Assembly: GCF_007665395.1 (NCBI RefSeq)
Contig: NZ_VDND01000007.1
Coordinates: 1 to 64,000 of the forward strand
Reading direction: 5' to 3'
DNA: 64,000 bases
Origin: Pseudomonas oryzihabitans
Lineage (GTDB): Bacteria > Pseudomonadota > Gammaproteobacteria > Pseudomonadales > Pseudomonadaceae
Under the pieces are notes generated by a model. It worked only from the letters and a program-made list of their open reading frames with translations, had not been told where the DNA came from and did not search any database. Of the stretch, positions 24,678-34,693 are shown piece after piece. Each line of letters starts with the position of its first letter. The stretch's first letter is position 1. The translations under genes were made by a program, and so were the position numbers.

Positions 24678-26033
24678 ATGAAGCTGTCGCTGTTATCCCC
24701 TTCCGTCCGCCAGCGTGCCTGGCTGCTGGGCGTGCCCGGTCTGCTCCTCACCGGCGCCGCCCTGGCCAGCCAGCAGTCCGATGCCAAGGGCTTCGTCGAA
24801 GACAGCGAGCTGACCCTGCTGCTGCGCAACTACTACTACCTGCGCCAGAACGAAGGCGACGGCCATGGCGCCGCGGCGCGCAACAGCCGCGATCCGCGCA
24901 GCTGGACCCAGGCCTTCCTGCTCAACTACACCTCGGGCTTCACCCAGGGCACCGTGGGTGTCGGCGTGGACGCCTATGGTTACCTGGGCCTCAAGCTCGA
25001 CGGCGGGGATGGCCATGCCAACACCCCCAACCTGCCGGTGGACGGCGACGGCAGCCAGCGCGACGAATTCAGCAAGGGTGGGGCGGCGGTCAAGCTGCGC
25101 GTCTCCAACACCGTGCTCAAGTATGGCGACCAGCAACCCACGGCGCCGGTGCTGGCGGCAGGCGGCAACTGGCTGTTTCCCCAGACCGCGCGCGGCTGGA
25201 GCCTGGTGAGCCAGGAGGTCGACCACCTGATGCTCGAGGCCGGGCACTTCACCGCCGCCACGGCGCCGCGGACCACAAGCTCGGATGGCGGCATCTATGC
25301 CGGCTACGCCGGGGTCGAGGCATCCTCGGCCAGCTATGCCGGGGGCGTCTACAAGTTCAGCGACCACCTCAGCGCCTCGCTCTATGCCGGCCACTTCGAG
25401 GACGTCTGGGACCAGTACTACGGCAACCTCAACTACGTGCTGCCGCTGGCCGCCGAGCAGAGCCTGACCTTCGACGCCAACCTCTACCGGACCCTGGACG
25501 CCGGCAGCGCCAAGGCCGGCAGCATCGACAACACCGCCGGGTCGCTGGCCGCCGCCTACCAGGTCGGTGCCCATACCTTCACCCTGATCCACCAACGCAT
25601 CCATGGCGACCAACCCTTCGACTACGCGGTCTTCGGCGCGCCGGTGCCGGGTTCCTTCGGCGACTCCATCCTGCTCGGCAACTCGATGCAATTCTCCGAC
25701 TTCAACGGCCCGGGCGAGCGCAGCTGGCAGGCGCGTTACGACCTCAACCTGGAAAGCTACGGCGTGCCGGGCATGAGCCTGATGGTGCGCCATACCCGCG
25801 GCAGCGGCATCGACGGTACCCAGGTGGCCGCCGACTCGGCCTACGCCGGTCTCTACGGTGATGGCGACAAGGAACACGAGACCGATCTGGAGGCCAAGTA
25901 CGTCCTGCAGGACGGTCCGGCCAAGAACCTCAGCTTCCGCCTGCGCCAGGCCTGGCATTCCGGCAGCCAGAGCACCGGCGGCACCGTGGCCGAGACCCGG
26001 CTGATCACCGAGTATCCGTTGAACATCCTCTGA
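24678..26033 (+). CDS. OprD-family outer-membrane porin
   Basis: A 451-residue OprD-type 18-strand porin. The signal peptide ends near residue 31 (GAALAS). The mature start KGFVEDSELTLLLRNYYY and the later DPRSWTQAFLLNYTSGFTQG are family signatures, and the C-terminus ends as a beta strand (ETRLITEYPLNIL). These porins take up one class of small acidic or basic compound. No catabolic operon lies next to it, so specificity cannot be inferred. It is divergent from the nuclease gene and is followed by a repeat cluster. Confidence 0.93.
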   Translation: MKLSLLSPSVRQRAWLLGVPGLLLTGAALASQQSDAKGFVEDSELTLLLRNYYYLRQNEGDGHGAAARNSRDPRSWTQAFLLNYTSGFTQGTVGVGVDAYGYLGLKLDGGDGHANTPNLPVDGDGSQRDEFSKGGAAVKLRVSNTVLKYGDQQPTAPVLAAGGNWLFPQTARGWSLVSQEVDHLMLEAGHFTAATAPRTTSSDGGIYAGYAGVEASSASYAGGVYKFSDHLSASLYAGHFEDVWDQYYGNLNYVLPLAAEQSLTFDANLYRTLDAGSAKAGSIDNTAGSLAAAYQVGAHTFTLIHQRIHGDQPFDYAVFGAPVPGSFGDSILLGNSMQFSDFNGPGERSWQARYDLNLESYGVPGMSLMVRHTRGSGIDGTQVAADSAYAGLYGDGDKEHETDLEAKYVLQDGPAKNLSFRLRQAWHSGSQSTGGTVAETRLITEYPLNIL

Positions 26034-26608
26034 TTGGCGGCGCTTTGTAGGTTGGGTTGAGCGGAGCGAAGCCCAACAATCTCAGGTCGGGTTCCTCATG
26101 TTGGGCTTCGACGATGGAGCCGTCTCAGCACCAACCTACGCCAGATCGGTAGGTTGGCGCTGAGCGCAGCGAAGCTCAACGGTCGGTTGGCCATCAGCCT
26201 ATCAGGAATACCCTCACCCCGGCCCTCTCCCAGGGGGAGAGGGGGTGGTTCGGTGTGAGCAGACGCCTCGTAGGTTGGCGCTGAGCGCAGCGAAGCCCAA
26301 CGGTCCGTCGGCCATCGGCCTGACGGGGATCCCCTCACCCCAGCAGCGGGCAGCTGCGTAGCGTGGATAACGGCGCAGCCTTATCCACATCGAGATGCGG
26401 TTGATCAGTGGAAAACGCTACAGACGCCTTGGCATCGCAATGTCAGATGAAAAGCCACCACCCGCGCCGGACCCAACCGGCCCCTCTCCCCCTGGGAGAG
26501 GGCTGGGGTGAGGGCCGCCACACACCCAGACATCGCCGCGCTACGCCCAACCTAGCCACCACACCGTAGGTTGCCGCTGAGCGCAGCGAAGCCCAACACT
26601 CCTAACCT
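26034..26608. repeat. cluster of dispersed palindromic repeats
   Basis: There is no gene here. At least three repeat families are mixed. (a) A roughly 32-base arm starting TAGGTTGGCGCTGAGC and ending GAAGCCCAAC occurs at about 26047, 26151, 26270 and 26563, with an inverted form near 26099-26140; it is the same element that makes the 111-bp array after rpsI. (b) CCCTCACCCC...CTCTCCC...GGGAGAGGG hairpins lie near 26211-26250 and 26480-26515 (inverted). (c) GTGGATAACGGCGC...TTATCCACA lies near 26363-26390. All are foldback sequences typical of REP-like elements between convergent genes. Confidence 0.8.
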
Positions 26609-29600
26609 TCAAACGTTCGCCCGCGACGCCTCGAGCAACTTCTCGATCTCCCCATGCAACCGCTCGGTCGCCCCCGCGCGGTCGATCCACCACTCGGTGG
26701 ACCAGACGCGCAGCAGCGTCCAGCCGAGGCCCTGGAGGATGGCGCTGCGGGTCTTGTCGCGGTCGCGGGCGGTGGCGGCGCTGTGGTAGGTGGCGCCGTC
26801 GCATTCGATGCCCACTAGGTAGTCGCCCGGCCGGTCGGGGTGGACGATGCCCAGGTCGATGCGGAAACGCGAGACACCGATCTGTGGCACCACCTGCCAG
26901 CCCTTGGCCTCTAGCGCCTGGGCCACGGCTTCCTCGAAGGGCGAATCATGTCCGCCCAGCGAACCCTTGACCGCGGCGGCCAGGGCCTGGGGGCCGCGCT
27001 GGGCGAATTCCAGGAACAGCTTGAGATCCCGTACCGCGCGGGCATTGGTGCGGTTGAGGTCGATCAGCCCCGGATCGAAGGAGGAGAACACCAGCATCTC
27101 CCGCCGCGCCCGGGTCACGGCGACGTTGAGGCGGCGCCAGCCGCCGTCCTTGTTCAACGGACCGAAGTTCATCGACATCGTATTGGCGCCGGGCTCGGTA
27201 GGACCGAAGCCGATGCCGAGCATGATCAGGTCGCGCTCGTCGCCCTGCACCGTCTCCAGGTTCTTCACCACCACCGGCTCGGCCAGGTCTTCGGCGAAGT
27301 GCGCCTCGATCTCCGGGTGCTGCTGGCGCGCCCGGTCGAGCAGGTCGGTGACCAGGCGCTGCTGTTCGCTGTTGAGGGTGATGATGCCCAGGCTGAGCCC
27401 GGCGAAGGCTGGATCCAGCAGCCGCTTGACCGCCTCGGCGACCATGGCCTGGGCCTCGAGGGCGTTGTGACGCCCCTTGCCCTTGGCGTAGACGCCGTCC
27501 ACCCGCCGCCATTCCACCGCGCTCGGACGGATCTTCGGGGCGGGGAAGGTGATCAGCTTGCCGTCGTAGTAGTGGTGATTGGAAAAGGCGATCAGGCTTT
27601 CGTGGCGGCTGCGGTAGTGCCAGTTGAGGCTGTGGCTGTAGATGCCGGCGCCCAGGCATTCGTCGAGGATGCTTTCCAGGTCCTCGGCGGTGTCGTCCTC
27701 GCCGGCGGCGCGGTCGAAGAAGCGCGTCGGCGGCATCTGCCGGGGGTCACCGGCGATCACCACCTGCACGCCGCGGGCGATGGCGCCCACCGCGTCCCAG
27801 GGGGCAATCTGCGAGGCTTCGTCGAAGATCACCAGGTCGAACAGGCCGCCGTCCGGCGGCAGGTACTGGGCGATGGACAGCGGACTCATCAGCATGCAGG
27901 GCGCCAGGCGGGCCAGGGCGTCGCCCATTTCCAGGGCCAGCTGGCGCAGCGGCTTGTGCCGGCGCTGCTTCTGCAATTCGTGCTTGAGCACGGCGAAGCC
28001 GCCACCCTGGCGCACCGCGTCGTTCTTCGGCGGCAGCTCGCCGCAGAGCCGGGCGCGGATATGGCGCACGGCCAGCGTCTGCAGGCGATCGTCCAGCCGG
28101 CGATAGGCCTGGATGTCGCTCTCGTGCTCGGCGGGCACGAAATCACGCAGCAGCGGCTCGGCGTCCAGGGCGGTGGCGGCGAACCAGCGGGCATAGGCGG
28201 TCTCGAAGACGGCTGCGAGATCCTCGCCGGAGCCGCCCGTGACACGGGCGATCAGCGTGGCCAGGCCCAGGGCCTCGGCCTCCTCGCGGACCCGCTGCCA
28301 GTCGCACCAGGCCTTGAGGCGACCGGGCTGGCGCAGCAGGGCGGCGGCGGTGCGGACCCGCTCGGTGGCGGGGGGGTCGGCCGCCAGTCCCGCCTGCTCG
28401 GCAAAGCTCTGGCGAGCGACCTCGGCGGCGTCCAATGCCGCGGCGAAGGCGCTGCTGGCCGGAGCCAGGGTGGTGTCCACCGGCTGGTCCTCGGGATGCT
28501 GCAGCCGGCGCGCCGCCGCCTGGCGCAGGGCCAGCAACTGCTCGGGGGTTTCCGCCAGGCTCGGTAGCGCGGCGCTGAGCTGTTCCGCCAGGGCGCGGCG
28601 TGCGCGCAGGGCGTCCAGGTCGCTGGTGACGCCCTGCCAGCCGCTGATGCCGGCCAGGGTGGGCGTCAACTCGTCCAGCTCGGTGAGCAGGGTGCGCTGA
28701 CGACGCAGTTTTGGCAGGTCGGCCGCCACCTCCGGCTGGCCCTGGGTTTCGCCCTGGCGGGCGAGGTCCTGGGTGACCTGGCGCTGCGCACGGCTGGCGA
28801 AGATCCAGAAGCGCTGCGCGGCAGCGTCCCAGGCGGTTTCCAGTTGGGTGAGGGCGACGCGGCGACAGGCTTCGGCGGCATAGGGCACCGACAGCTCGCG
28901 CTCCAGCGCCTGATAGTCGCGCAGCAACTCCAGGGCGCGCCCCAGCTGGCGCTGACGCTCGGCGGCGCCAGGCCCGAAGGCGAAGGCCAGGTCCTGGCCG
29001 GCGGCGTTCTGCAACAGCTCGGCGAATTCCAGCAGGCGCTGGGGCGCCACCTGGTCGGCCAGCGGCAGGCCAAGGACGTCGCGCAGGCGTTGCCGCGCCT
29101 GCTGCAGTTCCTGCTGGGTGTCGCGCAGCCGTTCGGCGGCGCTGACCAGGGCGTCCTGCCAGGCGTTGGACCAGGGATGCGCCGGCAGCAGGGCGAAATC
29201 CGCCGCCAGGCTGCGGCCGGTCTCGGCATGCAGCGCCAGGCGGCGCACGGCGCTGCGCAGCTCGGCCAGGGCCTCGGCGTCATGGGCGTCGGCATTGGGC
29301 CAGGCCAGGCGCGGGGTATCGGGGGCGGCGTCGCGCAGGACACGGCCGATGCTTTGTTGCAGGGTCAGGCCATTGGGCCAGCGCCGGTGCAGGCGCTCGA
29401 CCACGGCATTGAGGCGATCGCGCAGGCGCTCCACCTCGGCGGCCTCGGCCAGCCATTCCTCTTCGTCGAGGCCGTCGCGGGTGTCCCAGGCGCGCTCCAG
29501 CTGCTTAAGCACCTCGGCCTTGGAGGCCTTGCTCGAATGCAGTTCCAGGCAGAATTCCCCGAGGCCCTGGGCTTCCAGGCGGCGATAGACCACGTCCAGG

Positions 29601-31741
29601 GCGGCGCGCTTCTCGGCGACGAACAGGACCCGCCGACCGAGCGCCAGGTTGTGGGCGATCATGTTGGCGATGGTCTGGGACTTGCCGGTGCCGGGCGGGC
29701 CGTCGAGCACGAAATCCTGGCCACCGGCCGAGGCCAGCACCGCCGCCAGCTGCGAGGAATCCGCCGGCAGCGGGGTGAAGAGTTCGGCCGGGGTGACCTG
29801 GCGATCCAGTTCGCGCTCGCGGGGAAAGCCGCCGCCGCTCAGGTAGGCGCCGGATTCCGCGGTGCGTTCCAGCAGGTGCCGCACCAGCGGGCTTTCCATG
29901 AGCTGGTCGCTGCGCTCGGTGAGGTCCTTCCACATCAGGTACTTGGCGAAGGAGAACTGACCGAGCAGCAATTCGCTGCTGACCTCGAAGCCGGGCAGGT
30001 CGCGCACTGCCCGCCGTACCTTGGTCCAGATGCCGTCCACGTCGATGCCGTTGCCATCGCCGGGCAGCGGACCGTCGAGCCCGGGAATGTCCAGGTCGAA
30101 GTCGTGGCGCAAGAGCTCCAGCAGGGTCAGGTTGAAGCGTGGCTCGTCCTCGAACAGGTGCAGGGTGATGCCGCTGGCGGCGCTCTGGCGTTCCAGGCGC
30201 ACCGGCAGCAGGATCAAGGGGGCGCGGTAGTGCTTGGGATCGTCGGCGGCCTTTTTCCAGCGCAGGAAGCCCAGCGCCAGGTAGAGGGTGTTGGCGCCGC
30301 CCTCGTCGAGATCGCTGCGGGCGCGTCGATAGAGTTCCACCAGCGCCGCGTCCAGCTTGGTTTCATCCAGCGGCGCGACCACCTCGCCGCGGGCCAGGGC
30401 GCCGCGGGCATATTCGTCCTGCAGATTCTCGTGTTCCCGGGCCTCGTGCAGCACGGCGTCGCGCCCGCTCACCGCCAGGTCCGGCAGCGGCACCAGGCGC
30501 AGCGCGCGACCCTCGGCCAGGCGATCTTCCAGCGCCGCCGGCTCGGGGCAGAGCAGCGGCACGCTGCGGGCGTTGTCCGGCACGTGCAGCAGGCGATTGC
30601 GGGTGGTGAGGTCGAGCAGCTTGCGCTGCCACAGCGCCAGGCGGCCGACCGGAGTGGTCGGCGCCGCCTCGACGTCCACGTCGAAGGCCGGCAGCGGCGG
30701 GGCTTCTTCCAGGGCTTCGCCGGGCAGCAGCAGGCCATCCACGGGGGTCGCCGGCTGGCCCGCCACCGCCAGCGGGCGGATGCGTTGCAGGCGGGCGCGG
30801 CGGACGTCCAGCGCCAGCACGAAGGACTCGTCGTCCAGTTGGCGCTCGGCCAGTTGCATGGCCTGGCTGAACGAGGGCGGTGGCGCGGCGGTAGCCTGGG
30901 TGGTCTCGAACACCAGCAGGTCCTTGAGCGCCACCCGCTTGCGCACCGGCTCGGCGTCGTCGGTCAGCAGTTGGGCGAATTCCTGGGGCTGCAGCCAGAC
31001 CCCGGCGAAGGCATGGCCGCGGGTGATCACCAGCAGCGGATTGAGACCGGCCTGTTCCAGCGCCGCGCAGGCGAGCAGGGCGAGGTCCAGGCAGGTGGCC
31101 AGGCCGCCGTCGAGGATGGCGCCCGGCGTACGGATCTTCTGGCCCTGGCGCTCGAAGCTGGCCGGCGGCACCGCGTAGCTCAGCTGCAGGCCGCACAGTG
31201 CGGACCAGAGTGCCGAACCCAGCTCCCACACGCGGCGCCGCGAGCCGCTTTCGTACCCGTCCAGCGCCGTGGACTTGCCGGCCCGCCGCAAGACCTCGGC
31301 CGCCGCGCCCAGCAGGCGATCCACCGCCGGGTCATTGGGCATGACGAAGGCCGCCGCCAGCTCGGGCATGCTGTCCACGCCGCCCCACTGGTTGCGCGCC
31401 AGCAGCTCGACCGGATAGCGCCGCGTCTGCAGGATCGCCTCGCCCTGGCGCACCGTGAAGGTCAGCTGGGCGACCAGGCTTTCCTGCAGGCTGCCGAGCA
31501 GGGCGGCGTCGAATTCGAGGTCGCGATCGTCGAGATAGAGGGTGCCCTGGGGATCGAGGCGCTCCAGGTGCCAGGTACGCGGCACCACGAAGGCCGGCTC
31601 GGCCGTGACCGTCAGACTGACGTCGACCAGGGGTTCCGGGCCACTGTGGGTAAGGCGCAATTCGCGCAGCACGGGCACCGCGTTCTGGTGCGCCGCGAAA
31701 CCGATCTTGCCGGCCAGCACCAGTTCGACATCCACGCTCAT
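26609..31741 (-). CDS. DUF4011-helicase-Vsr-like defence protein
   Basis: A 1710-residue multidomain protein. In order: an N-terminal beta-rich part; a transglutaminase-like fold (ATCLDLALL near 215, RGHAFAGVW near 240); DUF4011 (WQRKLLDLTTRNRLL near 367); superfamily 1 helicase motifs (Walker A GPPGTGKSQT near 680, DEASQIAPWDAV near 1310, GDPRQMPP, then ETVQGDERD near 1499 and VAVTRARREM); and a Vsr/REase-like nuclease at the C-terminus (SPFEEAVAQALEAKGW near 1600, IECDGATYHS). The motifs look intact. This layout resembles the single-protein anti-phage system reported as DUF4011-helicase-Vsr (Hhe). GC content matches the chromosome. It is flanked by repeats on its downstream side. The defence role is inferred from architecture. 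Confidence 0.85.
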   Translation of the reverse strand: MSVDVELVLAGKIGFAAHQNAVPVLRELRLTHSGPEPLVDVSLTVTAEPAFVVPRTWHLERLDPQGTLYLDDRDLEFDAALLGSLQESLVAQLTFTVRQGEAILQTRRYPVELLARNQWGGVDSMPELAAAFVMPNDPAVDRLLGAAAEVLRRAGKSTALDGYESGSRRRVWELGSALWSALCGLQLSYAVPPASFERQGQKIRTPGAILDGGLATCLDLALLACAALEQAGLNPLLVITRGHAFAGVWLQPQEFAQLLTDDAEPVRKRVALKDLLVFETTQATAAPPPSFSQAMQLAERQLDDESFVLALDVRRARLQRIRPLAVAGQPATPVDGLLLPGEALEEAPPLPAFDVDVEAAPTTPVGRLALWQRKLLDLTTRNRLLHVPDNARSVPLLCPEPAALEDRLAEGRALRLVPLPDLAVSGRDAVLHEAREHENLQDEYARGALARGEVVAPLDETKLDAALVELYRRARSDLDEGGANTLYLALGFLRWKKAADDPKHYRAPLILLPVRLERQSAASGITLHLFEDEPRFNLTLLELLRHDFDLDIPGLDGPLPGDGNGIDVDGIWTKVRRAVRDLPGFEVSSELLLGQFSFAKYLMWKDLTERSDQLMESPLVRHLLERTAESGAYLSGGGFPRERELDRQVTPAELFTPLPADSSQLAAVLASAGGQDFVLDGPPGTGKSQTIANMIAHNLALGRRVLFVAEKRAALDVVYRRLEAQGLGEFCLELHSSKASKAEVLKQLERAWDTRDGLDEEEWLAEAAEVERLRDRLNAVVERLHRRWPNGLTLQQSIGRVLRDAAPDTPRLAWPNADAHDAEALAELRSAVRRLALHAETGRSLAADFALLPAHPWSNAWQDALVSAAERLRDTQQELQQARQRLRDVLGLPLADQVAPQRLLEFAELLQNAAGQDLAFAFGPGAAERQRQLGRALELLRDYQALERELSVPYAAEACRRVALTQLETAWDAAAQRFWIFASRAQRQVTQDLARQGETQGQPEVAADLPKLRRQRTLLTELDELTPTLAGISGWQGVTSDLDALRARRALAEQLSAALPSLAETPEQLLALRQAAARRLQHPEDQPVDTTLAPASSAFAAALDAAEVARQSFAEQAGLAADPPATERVRTAAALLRQPGRLKAWCDWQRVREEAEALGLATLIARVTGGSGEDLAAVFETAYARWFAATALDAEPLLRDFVPAEHESDIQAYRRLDDRLQTLAVRHIRARLCGELPPKNDAVRQGGGFAVLKHELQKQRRHKPLRQLALEMGDALARLAPCMLMSPLSIAQYLPPDGGLFDLVIFDEASQIAPWDAVGAIARGVQVVIAGDPRQMPPTRFFDRAAGEDDTAEDLESILDECLGAGIYSHSLNWHYRSRHESLIAFSNHHYYDGKLITFPAPKIRPSAVEWRRVDGVYAKGKGRHNALEAQAMVAEAVKRLLDPAFAGLSLGIITLNSEQQRLVTDLLDRARQQHPEIEAHFAEDLAEPVVVKNLETVQGDERDLIMLGIGFGPTEPGANTMSMNFGPLNKDGGWRRLNVAVTRARREMLVFSSFDPGLIDLNRTNARAVRDLKLFLEFAQRGPQALAAAVKGSLGGHDSPFEEAVAQALEAKGWQVVPQIGVSRFRIDLGIVHPDRPGDYLVGIECDGATYHSAATARDRDKTRSAILQGLGWTLLRVWSTEWWIDRAGATERLHGEIEKLLEASRANV

Positions 31742-31893
31742 CGCCTACCACCCTTGCTTATTGCCTGAGGTAGATGAATGTACAGTAGTGGGCGGGTCGA
31801 TGCAGCCCATAGCCGGCCTGGGCAAGCGGAAAAAGTCCTTTGGTGACGGGCGGTTGCGTGGTTTGAGCGATAGGTCGCTATCCGCGACCTGGC

Positions 31894-33276
31894 TCAGCCC
31901 GCCGGCGTCGGGAAGACCAGGCTGAAATGGATGCCCCGCGCGTCCTGCTCGACCTCGGCGCGGCCGCCGTGCAGGCGCATGATCGCCGCGACGATGGCCA
32001 GCCCCAGGCCGTTGGAGTCATGGGGCTGATGGCGCGACGGATCGGCGCGGTAGAAGCGGTCGAACAGCCGTCTCAGCTGCTCCGGCGCCAGGGCGGGACC
32101 GGCATTGCTGACGCGAATCCGCCCACCCGCCGCCTCCAGGCGGATCTCGCCATCCGGCTCGGCGTAGCGGATGGCATTGGCCACCAGGTTGCTCAGGGCG
32201 CGGCGCACCAGCAGCGGATCGGCGACCACCTGGCCGCTGCCGGCGACGACGATCCTCAGGCCGCGCTCGTCGGCCGGGCCTTCGAAGTAGTCGGCGATGC
32301 GGGTCAGTTCCTCGGCCAGCGCCAGCGGCTGGGGCGCGAGGACCGCCTGGGCATCGTCGGCGCGGGCCAGGAACAGGATGCTTTCCACCAGGCGGGAGAT
32401 GCGTTCCAGCTCTTCCAGGTTGGATTCCAGCAGCGTCTGGTATTCCTCGCTGCCGCGCACCTGGCGCAGGGCGACCTCGGTGTGGCCCATGAGGGCGTTG
32501 ATCGGGGTACGGATCTCGTGGGCGAGGTCGGCGGAGAATTGCACCAGCCGGCCATAGCCGTCGGCCAGGCGCGCCAGCATGGCGTTGTAGTTTTCCACCA
32601 GCGGTTGCAACTCGCGGGGCGCATCGGCCAGGTCCAGGGGCGCGGCCAGGCGCGTCGGGGTGATGCCGCCGGCGTGCCGGGCGATGCGCCGCAAGGGCGC
32701 CAGTCCACGGCGCAGCAGCAGGTAGCCGAGGCCGGCGGTAGCGAGGAAGGCCAGGGTCACGGCGCCGAGCAGGCCCAGGCGGAAGTCGGCCAGGGTGGCG
32801 TCCTCGCGATTCAGCACATGGGCGGCGGTGAGTTCCACCGGGCCGTCGGCGGTGTTCACCGCGACCCGGGCGGCGCGCCAGCGCGTGCCGTCGGCCAGGG
32901 TGCCTTCGCGCAGATCGGCCGGCGTCGGCCGTCGCGTCTGGGGCACCACGGCGAGCTCGGGGAGGGCGATGTTCAGCGGATTGGAGGCGATCACCGGCTT
33001 GGCGCCCGGGGTGCCGATGAGAAAGACGTCCTGCTCGTTGCCCAGCATGTTCGAGAACAGCTGGGGGCTGTGGCCGAGGGTCTCCAGCGACAGGTCGGTA
33101 CTGAGCAGGCTGCGGAAATGCGCCAGGCGGCCGAGCAGGGCGTAGTCGGCGCGCTCCAGCACGGTGCGTTGCAGGCTGTGGTAGAGGAACAGCCCGGCGC
33201 CGCCCACGGCGAGCAGCGCCACCAGGGCGAAGCCCAGGGTGGCGCGCAGGATCAGCGAGGGGGAGCGCGCGCTCAA
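31894..33276 (-). CDS. sensor histidine kinase, heavy-metal/redox type
   Basis: A 460-residue membrane sensor kinase. Helices at about 10-32 and 165-188 bracket a periplasmic sensor of about 130 residues, followed by HAMP, HisKA with His253 in [14 protein letters not shown], and HATPase with [11 protein letters not shown] and NGLGLAIV. The class is that of CusS/CopS/IrlS and E. coli HprS. Its start overlaps the response regulator stop by 4 bases. It should sense a periplasmic metal or oxidant and phosphorylate its partner. Confidence 0.92.
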   Translation of the reverse strand: MSARSPSLILRATLGFALVALLAVGGAGLFLYHSLQRTVLERADYALLGRLAHFRSLLSTDLSLETLGHSPQLFSNMLGNEQDVFLIGTPGAKPVIASNPLNIALPELAVVPQTRRPTPADLREGTLADGTRWRAARVAVNTADGPVELTAAHVLNREDATLADFRLGLLGAVTLAFLATAGLGYLLLRRGLAPLRRIARHAGGITPTRLAAPLDLADAPRELQPLVENYNAMLARLADGYGRLVQFSADLAHEIRTPINALMGHTEVALRQVRGSEEYQTLLESNLEELERISRLVESILFLARADDAQAVLAPQPLALAEELTRIADYFEGPADERGLRIVVAGSGQVVADPLLVRRALSNLVANAIRYAEPDGEIRLEAAGGRIRVSNAGPALAPEQLRRLFDRFYRADPSRHQPHDSNGLGLAIVAAIMRLHGGRAEVEQDARGIHFSLVFPTPAG

Positions 33277-33944
33277 GGGCGGACCTCGCAGACGTAGCCG
33301 ATGCCGCGCACGGTGTGGATGAGCTTGACCGGGTAGGGGTTGTCGACCTTGGCCCGCAGCCGCTTGATGGCCACGTCCACCACGTTGGTGTCGCTGTCGA
33401 AATTCATGTCCCAGACCTCGGCGGCGATCAGGGTGCGCGACAGCACCTCGCCTTCGCGGCGCAGCAACAGGTGCAGCAGGGCGAATTCCTTGTTGGTCAG
33501 CACGATGAGGTCATCGCCGCGGGTCACCCGCCGCCGCAGCAGGTCCAGCTGCAGATCGGCCAGGTGGAAGTGCTCGGGCTCGCGGACCACGCCGCGGCGC
33601 AGCAGGGTGCGGATGCGCAGCAGCAATTCGACGAAGGAGAAGGGCTTGACCAGGTAGTCGTCGGCGCCCAGCTCCAGGCCGCGGATGCGGTCCTGCAGGC
33701 CGTCGCGGGCGGTGAGGAAGAGTACCGGCACGTCGAGTTTCTTGCGCAGCACTTCCATGATCTGCCAGCCGTCGATACCGGGCAGCATCACGTCGAGGAT
33801 GACCAGGTCGTAGCGGCCCTCGAGGGCCAGGTGCAGGCCGTCGGCGCCGTGCTGGGTCCAGTCGACCGCGTAGCCGGATTCGCCGAGGCCCTTCTTCAGG
33901 TACTCGCCGGTCTTCTGGTCGTCTTCGATGAGGAGAATGTGCAT
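33273..33944 (-). CDS. OmpR-type response regulator, heavy-metal/redox type
   Basis: A 223-residue OmpR/PhoB-family regulator. The receiver domain has the acidic pair EDD (8-9), the phospho-acceptor Asp51 in [10 protein letters not shown] and Lys near 101 (VKPF). A winged helix occupies about 125-220 ([15 protein letters not shown]). The sequence is of the CusR/CopR/HprR type. It is divergent from the DUF5666-cytochrome-oxidoreductase operon, with a direct candidate binding site in the gap, and is co-transcribed with the kinase. Confidence 0.93.
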   Translation of the reverse strand: MHILLIEDDQKTGEYLKKGLGESGYAVDWTQHGADGLHLALEGRYDLVILDVMLPGIDGWQIMEVLRKKLDVPVLFLTARDGLQDRIRGLELGADDYLVKPFSFVELLLRIRTLLRRGVVREPEHFHLADLQLDLLRRRVTRGDDLIVLTNKEFALLHLLLRREGEVLSRTLIAAEVWDMNFDSDTNVVDVAIKRLRAKVDNPYPVKLIHTVRGIGYVCEVRP

Positions 33945-33979
33945 GGCGTAATGGTAGGTCCTCCGGTCGCTTGGTTGGG

Positions 33980-33993
33980 TGACATTTTTGTCA
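33980..33993. promoter_or_regulatory. candidate response-regulator box
   Basis: TGACATTTTTGTCA is a perfect inverted repeat (TGACA, TTTT, TGTCA) in the 120-base gap between the divergent regulator and DUF5666 genes. Its form is like the dyads bound by metal-type OmpR regulators, so it may control both units. Confidence 0.65.
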
Positions 33994-34064
33994 TTCGCCG
34001 GTCATCTTGCTGACCCCCCACGCGTCGCACTGTGGCGGGGCGATTCCCTATCCCAGGAGGCTTC

Positions 34065-34676
34065 ATGCGTACCCAGACCCTGCTCCGCGGTTCCCTTGCC
34101 CTGCTGCTCGCCAGCAGCGCCCTGCTGGCCCAGGCCGCGCCCATGCCCACCGTCAAGCCGTTGCGTGGCACCGTGGACAGCGTCCAGGGCGACACCCTGG
34201 CCGTCACCACCCGCGGCGGCGCCCACCAATCCCTGATGCTGGACGACAAGACCAGCTACCGCGCCGTGTCCAAGGCCAACCTGGACCGCATCGAAGCCAA
34301 CAGCTTCATCGGCTCGGCCGCCACCCCTCAGTCCGACGGCACCCTCAAGGCGCTGGAGGTGACGGTCTTCGAAGCCAGCTTGCGTGGCTCCGGCGAAGGC
34401 CACTACGGCTGGGAGAATGCCGACGGCAGCACCGGCACCATGACCAACGGCACCGTGGGTGAACTCAAGAAGGCCAACGGCCGCACCCTCACCGTGCAGT
34501 ACAAGGGTGGCGAGAAGCAGCTGGTGGTGCCGGAAGACGTGCCCATCGCCTACGTCGAGAAGGGCGACCGCAGTCTGCTCAAGCCCGGCGCCAAGGTGGT
34601 GCTGTTCCCCGCCGAAGACGGCAAGCACGTCAAGGGCGTGGCCATCGGTAAGGACGGTTTCACGCCGCCCATGTAA
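34065..34676 (+). CDS. secreted DUF5666-type protein
   Basis: A 203-residue exported protein. The signal peptide ends at about residue 25 (LAQAA|P). The mature part holds two similar beta-rich OB-like modules (about 33-95, GTVDSVQGDTLAVTT; about 125-200, GTVGELKKANGRTLTVQY), as in DUF5666 proteins. AGGAGG lies 5 bases upstream of the ATG. It is first in a run with the cytochrome b and molybdopterin oxidoreductase genes, although a 195-base repeat-containing gap follows it. A periplasmic role in metal or redox stress is inferred from context. Confidence 0.8.
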   Translation: MRTQTLLRGSLALLLASSALLAQAAPMPTVKPLRGTVDSVQGDTLAVTTRGGAHQSLMLDDKTSYRAVSKANLDRIEANSFIGSAATPQSDGTLKALEVTVFEASLRGSGEGHYGWENADGSTGTMTNGTVGELKKANGRTLTVQYKGGEKQLVVPEDVPIAYVEKGDRSLLKPGAKVVLFPAEDGKHVKGVAIGKDGFTPPM

Positions 34677-34693
34677 TGAACTACCCAAAGCCA

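Noticed and set aside
26360..26392. DnaA box and possible replication origin (TTATCCACA)
   Set aside because: It is a single box inside a dispersed repeat, without dnaA, dnaN or an AT-rich unwinding region nearby.
28844..31768. 974-codon plus-strand frame opposite the helicase-nuclease
   Set aside because: It mirrors the third-position GC bias of the true minus-strand gene and shows no domain.
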